DNA of 64,000 nucleotides from Megascapheus bottae (GCA_024803745.1 JANJXV010000025.1:16881110-16945109), one strand, 5' to 3'. Positions 44,601 through 59,417 are shown, counted from the first letter of the stretch. Numbers and translations are program-made. The notes: generated from the letters alone by a model not told the origin.

Positions 44601-47600
44601 TTTGTCTTTTCTTTACAAAGCTAGAGGAAGAAGAACAAGAAGACCAGTTTGACTTGACAGTAGGTATTACTGATCCTGAGAAGATAGGTAAGTGATCATG
44701 GGGCTACGGGAAGCATGGCTAGCTTTTGGGAGGTTGGCTACCTGCAGAACAGAGTCAGCCAAAGAGACCTTCCTCAGCTATCTCTACTGGAAGTAAAAGT
44801 GTATCCCTACCTATGATTTCAGAGACGGCACTTATCCAATAGTTACCCAGGACTTTCATTGGCTTTAGGCAGAGAGAAATCAGAGTCATCATATGTTATC
44901 AGAACTCCCCCCCCTTTTTTTTTGGCCTGGGGCTTGGATTCAGGTCTGGGCATTTACCCTGAGTTGTTTTGCTTTGTTTTGTTTTTGTTTTTTGTTCAAA
45001 GCTACTGTTCTACCACTTGATCCATACCTCCACTTCTGGTTTTAGGGTGATTAATTGGAGATAAGCATTTCACAGACTTTCCTGCCAATTTGGCTTCAAA
45101 GCTCAGTCTTTTTTTGGGGGGGGGGTTTGTGGGGGAGTTCATGGGGCTTAAACTCTGGCCTAGGTGCTGTCCCTGAACTCTTCAGCTTAAGGCTGCCGCC
45201 CTAACCTTGAGCCACAGCCCTACTTCCCATTTTCTTGTTGGGTTTTTTTTTTTTTTCAACTATTTTTTTTGTCTTTTCTTTTTTGGCACTGGGGATCGAA
45301 CCCAGGACGTTGCACTTCTTAGGCAAGCGCTTTGCCACTGAGCTAAATCCCAGCCCCTACTTCCCATTTTCTAATGATTAATTGGAGAGAAGAGTCTCTT
45401 GGCTTTGTATTGCTAATGCTGGCTTTGAACCTTGATCCTCAGATCTCAGCCTCCTGAGTAGCTAGGATTACAGGTGTGAGCCACTATGCCCAGCTAAAGC
45501 TCAGTCTTCTGAGTGATGGGATTGCAGGCATAAGCCCTGGTACTTGGCTACTACTAGTATGTTTTATATACACTGGTCCTTACACTTCCTTAGTTGCATG
45601 CACTAAATTATGGGTTCTCCAGTGGCTGGGGTAGTGTGGAGTGGCAGAGTGTTTACTGAGGATGGACACAGCTTTGGCTTCCATCACCAGTATTAAACAA
45701 CAACAAAAACATTCACATCATATTACTGTGGATGCTATTTGGCTACTAATATAAAGTAAATTTAGATTTTTTTAAATTTACTTTTATTGTCAGGGTGATG
45801 TACAGAGGGGTTACAGTTACATATGTAAGGTACTGAATACATTTCTTATTGAACATTGTTGCCCTCTCCCACATTTTTCTCCCAGTAACCCTCCTCCAGA
45901 ATACCCCCGTAAATTTAGATATTTATTTATCTTTTAATGTTATTTTATTGTTGGGGTAATGTGCAGAGGAGTTGCAGTTACATTCATCAGATAGTGGATT
46001 CATTACTTCTTGAACCTTGCTACCCCTTTAGATATCTTTTTAAGGCAGTAGTAAACATCCTTCAAATTAAGCAATGTAATATTAGTGGTATAGAAGAGAA
46101 CTAAAAGATGATCATGAATATAAAGTCATTTCTTATTTTCTTTTTTTTTCCTCCATTCCTGGGGCCTGAGCACTGTCCTTGGGCTTTCTCAAGGCTAGCA
46201 CTTTATCACTTGAGCCACCGTACCATTTCTGGCCTTTTCTATGTATGTGGTACCGAGTAATCGAACCCAGGTCTTTGTGCATGCTAGGCAAGCACTCTAC
46301 CACTAGGCCAAACTCCCAGTCCACAAAGTCATTTTCAAAGTTAGTTTACAATTTGTCTTATACATACACTTTGGTTGAGATTGGGAAGGTAAAGCAGGCA
46401 TGCATTCTATTCCTGTATAACTTCCACCTTCTCTGTACACTTAGAAAAGCAAGCATTTTCAGCCATCTTATTGAAACCAAATTATAAAACATCACCCATC
46501 TGATCCATTAGTGCTACTCCTTCCCCTGGCTTCTCACCCCCACCCCAGAACCAGTTCAGGAACTTAAGTAACGGGTTGTTGTTAACCTATGCTTTCCTGT
46601 TTGATGTGGGACAGGAATCCGGGGCAAGGGAGGAAGGAAACAGAACCAGCCCCCAAACACCATGGTCCAGCACTGGAGCTGTTGTGTGGATTCCAATGTA
46701 TGGCTTCTCAGTGCTCAGGGAGTCAATGGTGCCTTTTTCTCCCTAAGTGGTCTAGCCAGGACTGTACCCCAGAGAAAAACAGTTGCTTGAATCCCCGTCA
46801 AAGGCTTCTTCATCAAAATAATTCCTCCAGAAAAAGGAGATTTGTATGACATTGGGCAGCCCAAGTATCTTCCTGCTAGACCCTTTGCTCCCAGTGAGCG
46901 TGCTAGATCAGAGAGGTCAGTGTCCTCAGCCCTACAGGAGGGGCCTGAGATGCTCTTTCTGAAAGAGCAAAGTGAGCCCAGAGCTAGCCTGGGTTAGGAC
47001 TACTTGTTTCCTTTTACATCAGTTGCTTCCTTCTCCTCCTGCTTTATACAGCAAGAGAATTGTTTGGTTTCGGACAGATGTGTGTAACCAGCCCAAATAT
47101 TGGCATGGTAACAACCAATGGATTGTCAGTCTCCAGTGCTGCTTTGTGGAGGGTATAAATGGAGCCTGGCTTTGGAACAGGAGGCTATCTCTTGTTTTAA
47201 CTTGAACTGGTGCCCAGGCAGCATCCGTGGGACATGGATATGTATCCATAGCGGCTCCAAAGCAAAGTAGGAACTGGACTTCAGGATGGCAGATAAGGTT
47301 TAGAGATGAAATAAGCCCGTCTTCTGTAGGGCTCCTGGTCAGATGTTACTAGATTAGCACAGCTTTGGTTTAGAAGCTGATCCTCTGCTACTTTCTTGTT
47401 CTTCCCCAGGGGATGGTATGAATGCCTATGTAGCCTACAAAGTTACCACACAGGTGAGTCCCAGAGAGCCTGCTTGATGATCACCACCACCAAGAAAGTT
47501 AGCATTCGGGTTATTTATGTGTCCTTTGGTTTCTCTCTCAACATCTTCTTTCACACTTAGCCAAGATGGAGCAGGCCTGTATTGTATCCCTTGAGTGGTC

Positions 47601-47984
47601 TGTGGGTATCCAGATGGAACCTTTTCAGTATTCTTCTAAAAAGCTAACACCTCAGTGTGGAACTTTTGTGAATTTTGTATTAAGACCTACAACATATCTG
47701 ATTCATCCCACCATTCTTAGGAATTATGTGGCATAGAGCTAATTTGATAGATTATTTCTAAGTGAATATAGTTGTTTATTTAAAATATCCATATCAGGGC
47801 TGGGAATGTGGCTTAGTGGTAGAGTGCTTGTCTAGGGCATGAAGCCCTGGTTCAATTCCTCAGTACCACATGAACAGAAGAAGCCGGAAGTGGCACTGTG
47901 GCTCAAGTGGCAGAGTGGTAACCTGAAGCAAAAGAATCTCAGTGACAGTGCTCAAGCCCTGAGTTTAAGCCCCGGGACTAGCAA

Positions 47985-48025
<41 letters not shown>

Positions 48026-51000
48026 ACATGACACTTTGAAGGTCAGTGTCTTAACAGCCTAGGCATTTCTTTTATCTGACTCTTTACTTCCTCTCTTGAC
48101 TTTAGTTTGCTTTTATTCTACTAGCTAAGTTGACAGGGGGAAAATTGGTTATAGGTGACCATAGAAATCTTCCTTGAACTAGAATTCAACATTGATCTAT
48201 TTAGAGGAAATGTTCTAAGAATAAACTAGATTTTAACTAGGTAATCATAAATTTTATTTTATTTGTAGTTTTTGGTGCTACTTCTAGGGCTTGAACTCAG
48301 AGCCTTGAGCTTTTGTGTTCAAGTCTAGCATTCTACCACTTTGAGCCACAGCTCAGAGTTTTGTAGTTAGTTGGATTTCTATCTGGGCTGGCTTTGAACC
48401 TTGATCCTCAGATCTCAGCCTTCTGAGTTCCTATGATTACAGGCATGATCCACCACTGCCTGAGCAATTTTTACTTATTTTTGACAATACGGGACCTTGT
48501 ATTTGCATATACTCTTACCACTTGAGCCATAAACCTTAACCTTTTAGGTGGTAGTTACTTTTAGGTAAGGTTTTGCTTTTGTATAGTGCTGGCCTCAGAC
48601 CACAATCCTTCCATCTTTGTCACCCATAGAGTTGAGGTATTACTGTGCTTGTTTATTGTGATGGGAGCGTCACTACCATTTTTGCCTAGGCTGGCCTTGA
48701 ACCAGGAGAGGATCATGGGAAGAGGTTCCCTGGTAGATGGAAGTGCAGGTGTGTGCCACTGTGCATTAAAAAATTTTTTTTTCTGGTCATGGAGCTTGAA
48801 CTCTGGGTCTGAGTACTGTCCCTGAGCTTCTTTTACTCAAGTCTAGTGCTCTTCCACTTAACCTACAGTGCCACTTGTGGCTTTTTCTGAGTGGTTCATT
48901 GGACATAAGAGTCTCATGGACTTTTCAGCTCAGGATGACTTCAAGCTGCAATCCTCAAATCTCAGCCTCCTAAGTAGCTAGGATTACAGGCATGAGCCTG
49001 GCTAAAAATCTTTTTTTTTTTTTTTTTTTTTTAGCCATCCTGGCTTGTGCTCAGGCCCTGAGCACTGTTCCTTGGGTTTTTTCAAGGCTAGAGCTCTACC
49101 AGTTGAGCCACAGCCCCACTTCTGGCTATTTCTGTGTATGTGGTACCAAGGAATTGAACCCAGGTCTTTGTGCATGATAGGTGAGCACTCTACCACTAGG
49201 CTACACTCCTGGCCTTAGCCAAAATCATTCTTTTTTTTTTTTTTTTTTGCCAGTCCTGGGCTTGAGCTCAGGGCCTGAGCACTGTCCTTGGACTTTCTCA
49301 AGGCTAGAACTCTACCACTTGAGCCACAGCACCACTTCTGGCTTTTTTCTATGTATGTGGTACCGAGGAATTGAACCCGGGTCTTCATGCATGCTAGGCA
49401 AGCACTTTAACCACTAGGCCAAACTCCCAGCCCCTAAAATCATTCTTAATAAGACTTCTTATGGATCTCAGACTGCCAAAGAAGACTATAATTCAAAAAG
49501 GTTTTTAAAGCTGGGCGCTGTGGCTCACACCTGTAATCCTAGCTACTCAGGAGGCTGAGATCTGAAGGTTGTGGTTCAAAGCCAGCTCGGGCACAAAAGT
49601 CCATGAGACTCTTTTTTTTTTTTTTTTTTTGCCAGTCCTGGGCTTGAGCTCAGGGCCTGAGCACTGTCCTTGGACTTTCTCAAGGTTAGAGCTCTACCAC
49701 TTGAGCCTCAGCACCACTTCTGGCTTTTTTCTATGTATGTGGTACCGAGGAATCGAACCCGGGTCTTTGTGCATGCTAGGCAAGCACTTTAACCACTAGG
49801 CCAAACTCCCGGCCCCATGAGACTCTTATCTCCAATTAACCACCAGAAAACTGGAAGTTTCTCAAGTGGTAGAGAACTAGCCTTGAACTGAAGAGTTCAG
49901 GGTCAGAATCCAGGTCCAAAGTTCAAGCCCCAGCACACACACACACACACACGTGTCAATGGCTCATGACTATAAACTATTCAGGACTGAGATCTGAGGA
50001 GCATTGTTCAAAGCTAGCCAGGCAGGAATATCCATGAAACTCTTTATTTCCAGTGAACCACCAAAAGAGCCAAAAGTGGGTCTGTGGCTCAAGTGGTAGA
50101 GCGCTAGCCTTGAGCTGAAAAAGGTCAGGGACAGTGCCCAAGCCCTGAGTTCCAGCCCCAGTATTGGCAAAAAGTTCAACAGATTTTTGTCTTGGAGAAA
50201 GTTAATAGCTAGGGGGCTCAGGGCAAGGGTCTAGGAAATAAAGCCATTTGGTTTTAGCTGGCTACTTTCAAGATAGTTATTAAACCTGGGTTGGAAATGA
50301 AATTACATTTGGGTTCTTTTTCCTTTTTTTTCTGTCTCAAAGACAACCTTACCAATGTTCAGAAGTAAACAGTTTGCAGTGAAAAGAAGATTTAGTGACT
50401 TTCTGGGTCTTTATGAGAAGCTTTCAGAGAAGCACTCTCAGAATGGCTTTATTGTCCCTCCTCCACCTGAAAAGAGCCTAATAGGTAAGCCTGTGGCCTT
50501 CAGCTCTGCTTGGGTCTTTTCCTTTGTGTCCTTCCTGCTCGGTGTATGACACAGACTATTTCAGTTAGCAGTATAGAGTCTTGTGATTAGAACAGACACA
50601 TTTTAGAACCTTGTACTCTGGAGAGAGGGTCAGCATGGTTTGACATGTTCTCTTTCACTGAGTACAGCAGGGAACTGTGGTTTTAGCCCCCAGTTTTGTA
50701 TTACTATCCAGAGTCTTTTTCTTTTTGTCAGTCATGGGGCTTGAACTCGAGGCCTGAGCTCTTTTCCTCAAGGCTAGTGCTTTACCACTTTGAGCCACAG
50801 CACCACTCTGGTTTTCTGGTGGTTAACTGGTGATTGACCATCAAGGACTTTCCTGCCCTGACTGTCTTTGAACTGGAACCTCAGAGCCTCCTGAATATCT
50901 AGTACTCTGAGCATGAGCCTCTGGTACCCAGCTTTAATCCTTTTCTTTTCCTTTTTGCCCAAGACTGAGACTCCAACTTGATATCTGATGTTTTTTCTCA

Positions 51001-54000
51001 TTGGCTGACACTCTATACCACCTGAACCTCACTTCTAGCCCCTACAGCCTTTTTCTTACTTTATGCAATTTTCTTATTTTCTTATGTTTGCCAGCCATAT
51101 GCTCTCCCACTTGAGTTGTGTCCCAGTCCTTTCTGCTGTTTATTATTATTTTTTCCAGTCCTGGGACCTGAACTCAGAGCCTGAGCACTGTCCTTGGGCT
51201 TTCCTCAAAGATAATGCTCTACCACTTGAGCCACAGCATCACTTCCAGCTTTTTTCTATGTATATGGTACTGAGGAATCAAACCCATGTCTTCGTGCATG
51301 CTTGGCAAGCACTCTACCACTAGGCCAAACTCCCAGCCTGTTTATTATTTCTGATGGCTTTTCTTTTTAGAATGAGCATTTTATTGTCATGATTTCTAGT
51401 AATTTTGTTTCTTAAATCTCATCCAAGGTATGACAAAAGTAAAAGTTGGAAAGGAAGATTCTTCTTCTGCAGAATTTCTAGAAAAACGGAGGGCTGCTCT
51501 GGAAAGGTAGGTCTCTTCCAGCCATGTCCCTGAGTATCTTGAGAATGATTAAGAAGTTGGAACTGAGATTTAATTATACAACATATGTCTCTTACTGTGA
51601 CCTTGTCATAGATTATATTCTTTTCATTCTTTATCCTGAGGAAATAGTTATATTTTCCTTCTTGGGCAACCTATGTTAATGGCTCTGAGTTTTCTTTTGA
51701 CCAAATACTTTGGTGGCTGGTAGAAATGTGAAGAACACAAGCTTAAATATACTTAAAGTACTTACTTGAATATACTTGCTACTTGTATACCTTACCTGAG
51801 AGTATATAAAGTCGTGAAATTTCATTTCCCCTGCCACTATCTCCTGAGGCAATAACTAACCAGGTGATAACTCTTCACCTTCTAGGTACCTTCAGAGAGT
51901 TGTGAATCACCCTACCATGTTACAGGACCCTGATGTCCGAGAGTTTTTAGAAAAAGAAGAGGTTAGTATTGTACAAAACTCAACATTGTTATTTGTATTG
52001 ACTTTATAGTGAATCAAAACTAGTTCAACCAATATCTGAGCACTTACTGTATCTAGCACTAGATTCTTGCCTAGTTTCGTGTGAGCAGGAGCAACAAATA
52101 CTTCTTACCCCTTAGAATAAAAGCAGCTCTGCCTGTGGACAAAAAAAAGTCATAGAGACCAATGGCACCCTGGGTCAGTCTGGTAGGTCCTTAGCATGTC
52201 CTTTGTAAGCTACCACCAATTTGTTCAAATTGAATGCATGTTTTGTTCCAGGATCTGAGGCCCATTGGATAAAAAGCAGTTATCAAGAACCATAGAGCTG
52301 TACTAGGTGCTGGTGGTTAATGCTTGTAATCCTAGCTACTCAGGAGGCTATAATCTGAGGATGAAGGATCAAAGCCAGCCTGATCAAGAAAGTCTATGAG
52401 AAAGTCTATGAGATTATCTCCTGAAGGCTGAAAGTGGAGCTATGGCTCAAGTGATAGAGTGCTAGCTTTGAGTAAAAGAAGCTCAGGAACAGTGCTAGGA
52501 CCAGAAAGAACCACAGAACTTGGGGCTGGGAGTTTTGCCTGATGGTAGAGTGCCTGCCTAGCATACATGAAGACCTGGGTTTGATTCCTCGGTACCACGT
52601 ACATAGAAAAGTCGGAAATGGTGCTATGGCTCAAGTAGTAGAGCACTAGCCTTGAGGAAAAGCCCAAAGACAGTGCTCAGGCCCTGATTTCAAGCTCCAG
52701 AATTGGCAACAATAAAAAATAAACAAAACAAAATAGAACCACAAAGGCCGGGAATTTAGCCTAGTGGTAGTGCTTGCCTAGCATGAACGAAGACCTGGGT
52801 TCGATTCCTTGGTACCACATACATAGAAAGAAGCTGGAAATTGTGCTGAGGCTCAAGTGGTAGAGCTCTAGCCTTGAGAAAGTCCAAGAATAGTACTCAG
52901 GCCCTGAGCTCAAGCCCAGGACTGGCAAAATAAAAAAAAAAAAAGAACCACAAATCTACCATGTAGCAAAAATGCTAGATCAGATGGTCTAACATCTTAC
53001 CCACTTTAGGAGTATGAAAACTTATAATAATGTCTTCTGTTCTCAAAAACAGAAAATACATAGGAATATTAGTATATGTAATCATATAGAAAGTGAAATG
53101 GAACTGGGTGCTAGTTGCTTACACCTATAATCTCAGCTACTCAGGGGAGGCTGAGATCTGAGGACTGCGGCTCAAAGCCAGCCAGGGCAGAAGACCATCT
53201 CTAGTTAACAACCAAAATGCTGAGTTGAAGTCATGATAGAGTACTATGACCACTAAAACCAAGGAAGAGTGCACAGCCTCAGTTCAAGCCCCACTAACAG
53301 CACAAAAAAATTTTTTGTCACCCGTGGGGCTTGAACTCCGGGCCTGAGCTCTGTCACTGAGCTCTTCGGCTCAAGGCGAGCATTCTACCACTTGAGCCAC
53401 AGCCCCACTTCCATACTTTGTTTTTTTAATTCTGTAAAACTTTTAATTTTGCCTCTGAGTATTTCTAAACCCATTCTTCCTTATTTCATACCTCTAGAGC
53501 TGAGTTTGTCTTCATGGACCTGACCTGAGAGTTGTCTGTGACGGCTGCTGTCTTGGGTATTATAGGATGACAGGATGTTTGAGCACCCACTAGTTGCCAG
53601 TGCCTCTACCTCCCCAACCATCTCCAGATATTGCCAGATGTCTCCTACTAGACAAAATGTGTGCATCTTGAGAACTACTAAGTCCTGCACACTCAAATCT
53701 TAACTTTTTAGCATAGTTTACTGTATTAAAAAAAAACTTGACGCTGAGTAAAATTATGCTCTTGGCCTTAGCCCATTGGTTTGATAAGAATAACATTGAA
53801 ATTGAGTCATAATGCAACTTCAGACTCTCTCAAGACTTTGGACAAGACAAGTCCACTTGTTTGTAGAATCTGTTGATCCAAAGGAATTCTGTGTGTGAAT
53901 GTGTGTGTTTGTCTGTATGTGTATGTGTGGGACCTCTCACTGTTGCTTGTTTTCACTTAAAGCTAAAGCTCTACCACACTTCCAGTTCTGACTTTCTGGT

Positions 54001-55991
54001 TGACTGGAGAAAGCGACTCATAGATTTGTCTGCCCAAGCTGGCTTCAAACTTTGCTCTTCAAATCCAACCTCCTATATAGCTAGAATTGTAGACAAGAGC
54101 TACCAGTGCCTGGCTCCAAAGGAAGTTTTGACTTTTAACAAAAGTGTGCTTGCTATTTAAGCAACTCATGCTTAAGTAACACAGTCACCTAATATTTGCA
54201 AAAGGTGCTGAAAATGCCATTTGGTTGCTGGGAGTTTGGCCTAGTGGTAGCATGTATGAAGACCCGGATTCAGTTCCTTGGTACCACGTACATAGGCAAA
54301 ACCAGAAGTGGTGCTGTGTGGCTCAAGTGATAGAGTTCTAGGCTTGAGAAAGCCCAAGGACAGTACTCAGGCCCTGAGTTCAAGCCCCAGGACTGGAAAA
54401 AACTGCCATTTTAACATAGTTGTTTGACTTTTCATTCTGTTCGTAGAGTAGCCTTAGATTAAAGTAACTTCCTTAAAACACAATTTGTAGTTCAAATAAT
54501 TTGCTTGGCAAGTCTTGGGCATGTCTTCTGATGGATACTAATTCTTCTGAACCTGAAATAGGGGCAACAGATAACTTGCCATCCCCGCCTTCTTGGTCTT
54601 GTAGCTGCCACGTGCTGTGGGTACCCAGACATTGAGTGGTGCTGGTCTCCTTAAGATGTTCAACAAAGCTACAGATGCTGTGAGCAAAATGACTATCAAG
54701 ATGAATGAGTCAGACATCGTGAGTATTCTGTGTGCCTCTCTCTCCCCTCTACCCCTCCAGCTAATAAATCAGAAGCCCTGAGAAATGGGGACATTTCTGA
54801 GATTAGAGACTTTTTTTTCTACAATTAATGAAAGATTCGTCCCTTAGAAAACCCACTAAGAAAAGACAAATACCGTGTAGCTATTGAACCCTCCCCTGAA
54901 GCTATGGGCTTGTGTTTCAGTGGTTTGAAGAGAAGCTCCAGGAGGTCGAGTGTGAGGAGCAGCGCCTGCGGAAACTGCACGCCGTGGTAGAAACTCTCGT
55001 CACCCACAGGAAAGGTAACTCCTCTGGAATGCACCTGGCCGGAGACAGAGGCTTGTCTTCAGTGAGCTGGAGAGAGGAGGGCATGCTGTACCCAGTCCTG
55101 GGCCAGCCAAGTAGAAATTCTCTGCCTAGCTGGTCCTGGATGTTCTGATTACTAAGATGTTGATCTCTTGGCGTAAGCAGAACCAGCCTTTGTGGGCTTA
55201 GATAGGCCCCTAGGAGGGCTGCAGGCATTCTGTCCCGGTACACAGTGACCAGGAGAAAGGCTTCTGTGGACCTAGTTGGTGGCTTACATCCTAAGTATTG
55301 GCATATGCTCAAATTGTGCATGTAGGAAAACATTATCTCCTAATCCTTTATCTTTTTTTTTTTTTTTGCTTTCTTGTCAGTCATGGAGCTCAGACTGTGG
55401 ACCTGGGCGCTGTCCCTGAGCTCTATGGCTCAAGGCCCCCATCCCTACCCTTGAGCCACAGTTTTCTAGTGGTTGATTGGAGATAAGAGTCTCAAGGTCT
55501 TTAGTGCCCAGGCTGGCTTTGAACCTCGATCCTCAGATCTCAGCCTCCTGAGTAGTTAGGATTACAGATCCGGGAGCTTGAACTCAGAGCCTGGGCACTG
55601 TCCCTGAGCTTCTTTTGCTCCACTGTACCACTTGAGCCACAAAACCACTTCTGGCTTTTCCTGTGTATATAGTACTAAGGAATTGAACTGAGGGCTTCAT
55701 GCATGCTAGGCAAGCACTCTACCACTAAGCCACATTCCCAGCCTCCATTTTTTTTATTGTTAGATATATAGAGGGTTTATGGTTATATAAATCAAGTAGT
55801 GAGTATATCGTACAAGCTCATCCCTTCTCTCACTCCCCATTTTTTTTCCTCCTGACCCTACCCATACATTATCTAGTTGATGTTTAAAATAGTTTCTAGT
55901 GAGTACCACTACTGCATGTGTTCACCTTTTGTGCCTTCATTTCTGTGTACCTTACCCTCCCAAAGACTGATAATGAGCAACAAGAAAGTAT

Positions 55992-56041
<50 letters not shown>

Positions 56042-56319
56042 CTTCTTGTTTGCATTTCCTGGCCCTTCATCTCTCTTGGGTGAGATTTGCTTAAGAGCTA
56101 GTGGCATTTTCCAAGTTGGAAAGCATTTTCTTCTCTGATATAAAAATCTAGAAGACACTCTACTAGCTTAGGCCTTGTGTATGAATTGGCCAAATGGCTT
56201 TGGGGCCTTTTGCCTTGAGCTAAGAATAAGAATGGTTTTTAGTTACTTATTATTTAGAAGTACTGGGGATTGAACTTAGGATTTTCCACATAGGCAGTGC
56301 TCAATTTAATTGGTGTGTG

Positions 56320-56372
<53 letters not shown>

Positions 56373-59300
56373 TGCCATAGCTTGAACTCAGTCTCTCTCT
56401 TGACATTTTTGCTCAGAGGTGGTGCTTTACCATTTAAACCACACTTCCAGTCCTACTTTAAAGGGCAGAGTAGAGGGAGAAAAGGATTTACAATCGATCC
56501 CTTTACTGCAAAAGTTTGCCCCACTCTAGAACATGGAAGAATATTTTGTTTGTGTCTCTCCCTAGCAGACAGGCTTTAGCATAAAATTAAGAGTCCTTCC
56601 TTTGGCTTGTGGTTCTCTATGAATATTGGAACTGCTTCTTTCAGCTCATGAAACCTACAGGATTGTGGATCAAAAGCCCTATGAGGTCTTAAACAAGAAG
56701 TCAACTGGGTGCTGGTTGTTCAGTCCCTTATAATCCCAGCTACTCAGGAAATTGAGATCCGAGGACTGCAGTTTGAAGCCAGCCTGAGCAGTCAAGTCCA
56801 GAAGTGGAGGTGTAGTTCAAGTAGTAGAATACTAGCCTTGCACACACACACAAAGCTCCTGAGTCAGGACCAGCACCAAAGAAAGGCGAGAGCACCGCAC
56901 ATAACATCCGTCCTGTTCCTGTGACTGGGCTACTTTCTGAAGGGAGGCCTGTACTTCAGGTGACTGGGCTACAGGGATCCCCGTTGTTGAAACCAGCTGT
57001 GCACAGCTAGCTAACAGTTGTGTCCCTTTTCCCTGTGAGATCATGGAGGGGTCTCTGCTATCTTTTCTTCTTTCCAGAGCTTGCACTGAACACAGCCCAG
57101 TTTGCTAAGAGTCTTGCCATGCTGGGGAGCTCCGAGGACAACACGGCCCTGTCACGGGCCCTCTCCCAGCTGGCTGAGGTAGAAGAAAAAATTGAACAGC
57201 TGCACCAGGAACAGGCCAACCATGACTTCTTCCTGCTTGCCGAGCTCCTGAGTGACTACATTCGCCTCCTAGCTATCGTCCGTGTAAGCTTCTGTTTCTT
57301 TTCCTTCTCCCCTCTTCTCCCCCACCCCAACTGAATTGGCCTCTCCTTTGCTCTTCATTTCTCCAAAAAAAAGTTTCACCTCCTTTTGGTGTATAAATGG
57401 TTATAACCTTGTCCACTCTCAAAGGTGTCCTGTAAAAATCACGCAATGCATTTTAACTACTAGCTGGTTATTGATGAGTTCACTTGGGGGCCCACAACCA
57501 GTTTCCTAGCTGCATGTGGAGAAAAGATGACTGAATTTATAAGTAGTCCCCCACCCCACTTTTTGTTGAAGCTGGACCATGTCCTCTGTGCTCCTTTCTT
57601 CAACCAAGGCTTAACACTGACTTGGCTCTCTTGGCCCCTTGGAACAGTGATCCCCCCTCGGTCCTTTGGTCTTTGCTCTGGTAGGAGCTCCTGCTGGCTT
57701 CCACCTGTCCCTCCAATGTGGCCAGTCAGGTAACTACCCAGAACCGGCTTGGCATTGCATGGACGAGCCTGGCCACGGGGGGCTAGAGAGCTTGTCACCA
57801 CAGCCCTCCTTGTGCTATGCTCGCCACACTGGTGACCTGGCAGCCTCTGCCCCTCAGGCCAAACATCTCCCTTTTTCTCCGGGTGACCAAGGCAGTCTGG
57901 TTCCCCAAGATGGCAAGCAGTTAGGAAAGAAAATCCTCATATGGCCTCCCCAAAACAGAGGCAAAAAAAAAGAGAGGCTGGTGCCTGCCCTCTAAGGGCC
58001 TGAATCTGTGTCTGATTCCACTTGGGATCAGGCTATGTGAGCCTGAGAGTTGGAGGGGCACCACTCCCAGCTCCCCATCCCCACCATCTCTCTCCCTTGA
58101 GGGAGCTTCAGTGTTTGAGGCATCTGAGCAGCCATCATAGCTCTCATTTCCTCTGCAGCACAGATGCTTAATATAGCCTGGGAGATTTCTTGTGTCCTCT
58201 CTCTTTTTTTTTGGTTATTTGCTGCTAACTTCAGAGTGATAAGGAGGCTTAAAAAAACCTACTGTGGAATTCTTAGAACTGGTCAGACCACTTTAAGACT
58301 GGCCAGTCCTCTCTGGGAAGAGCTGTGCCTGGGGAAGCTTTCTGCAAGGGGCATTTTTTGGACGTCTCTGGAGAGCACTCTTTGGACATGACCAGAGGAA
58401 GGCTGTCCCTTTACGTACAGGAGTGAGAGGCCTGTCCCCACGCAGTCCTGGGGCTGCATGCTGCCAGCTCCTCACTCCTTTGGGACATCACTTCATCAGC
58501 TGCCTAGCAGTGGGATGGGAGAGATGGGGAGATACTTCCTTTCCATCCTTGCTTGAATCTGGGCCACTGTCAGCCCAATGAGATAGGTCTTGAATCCTCC
58601 ATGGGTTATGCAGTCACCCCTCCCCTGATTTCCTTGACGCTGTGATAAACTGTTAAGAAATTGCAGTGGAAACTGGGTGCTATAATCCTAGCTACTCTGG
58701 AGGCTGAGATCAGAGGATTGTGGTTGGAAGCCAGCCTAGCCAGGGAAGTCTGTGAGACTCTTGTATCTCCAATTAATCAACCAAAAGGCAGGCAGTAGAG
58801 CTGTGGCTTAAACTGTAAAAGCGCTGGCCTTGAGCAAAAAGTCTAGGGACAACACTCAGGCCTTGAGTTCAAGTCCCAGGACTGGAACACACAAAAAAAG
58901 GCAGTGGAAATACCAGTGACAGTTCTGGGGAATGTGAATGTGGCGGCATTGCACTCCCTAAGGGTTAAGTTTTGGCAAAGGCCCACACTAATGAAGCCTA
59001 GAAAAGGCAGGGAACTTAGCAGAGTGGGAGCTGGCTCCAGGCACTATCTGGGCTGCCTCTTAAGGCCTCCAGCATAGGTGTGGGATGGGGCTGCTTAGTC
59101 AGGCCAGTCATAGCCCTTTTCTGGAAATGCTGTGATTGTGTTCCAAGGACTGAAAGCATGAAAACCCAGCAGATCGATTGGGGAGCCCATCCTGGAGGCC
59201 TTGAGAGCCTAGAACAAGTCTGTGTTTGAGATGAAAGTAGTATGTCCTGTGTTGGCCTTGTTTACATAAAGAACCAGGTACCTGTGGCTCTACCCGTTAT

Positions 59301-59380
59301 CCTAGTTACTCAAGAGGCTGAGATCTGAGGATTATAGTTCAAAGTCATCAAGAGCAGGAAGGTTGAGATTCTTTCTCTTC

Positions 59381-59417
<37 letters not shown>

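Noticed and set aside
49181..49799. Recurrent protein-like text [20 protein letters not shown]
   Set aside because: Translation of the antisense Geo unit; it recurs at every antisense IDL-Geo copy and is not a gene family.
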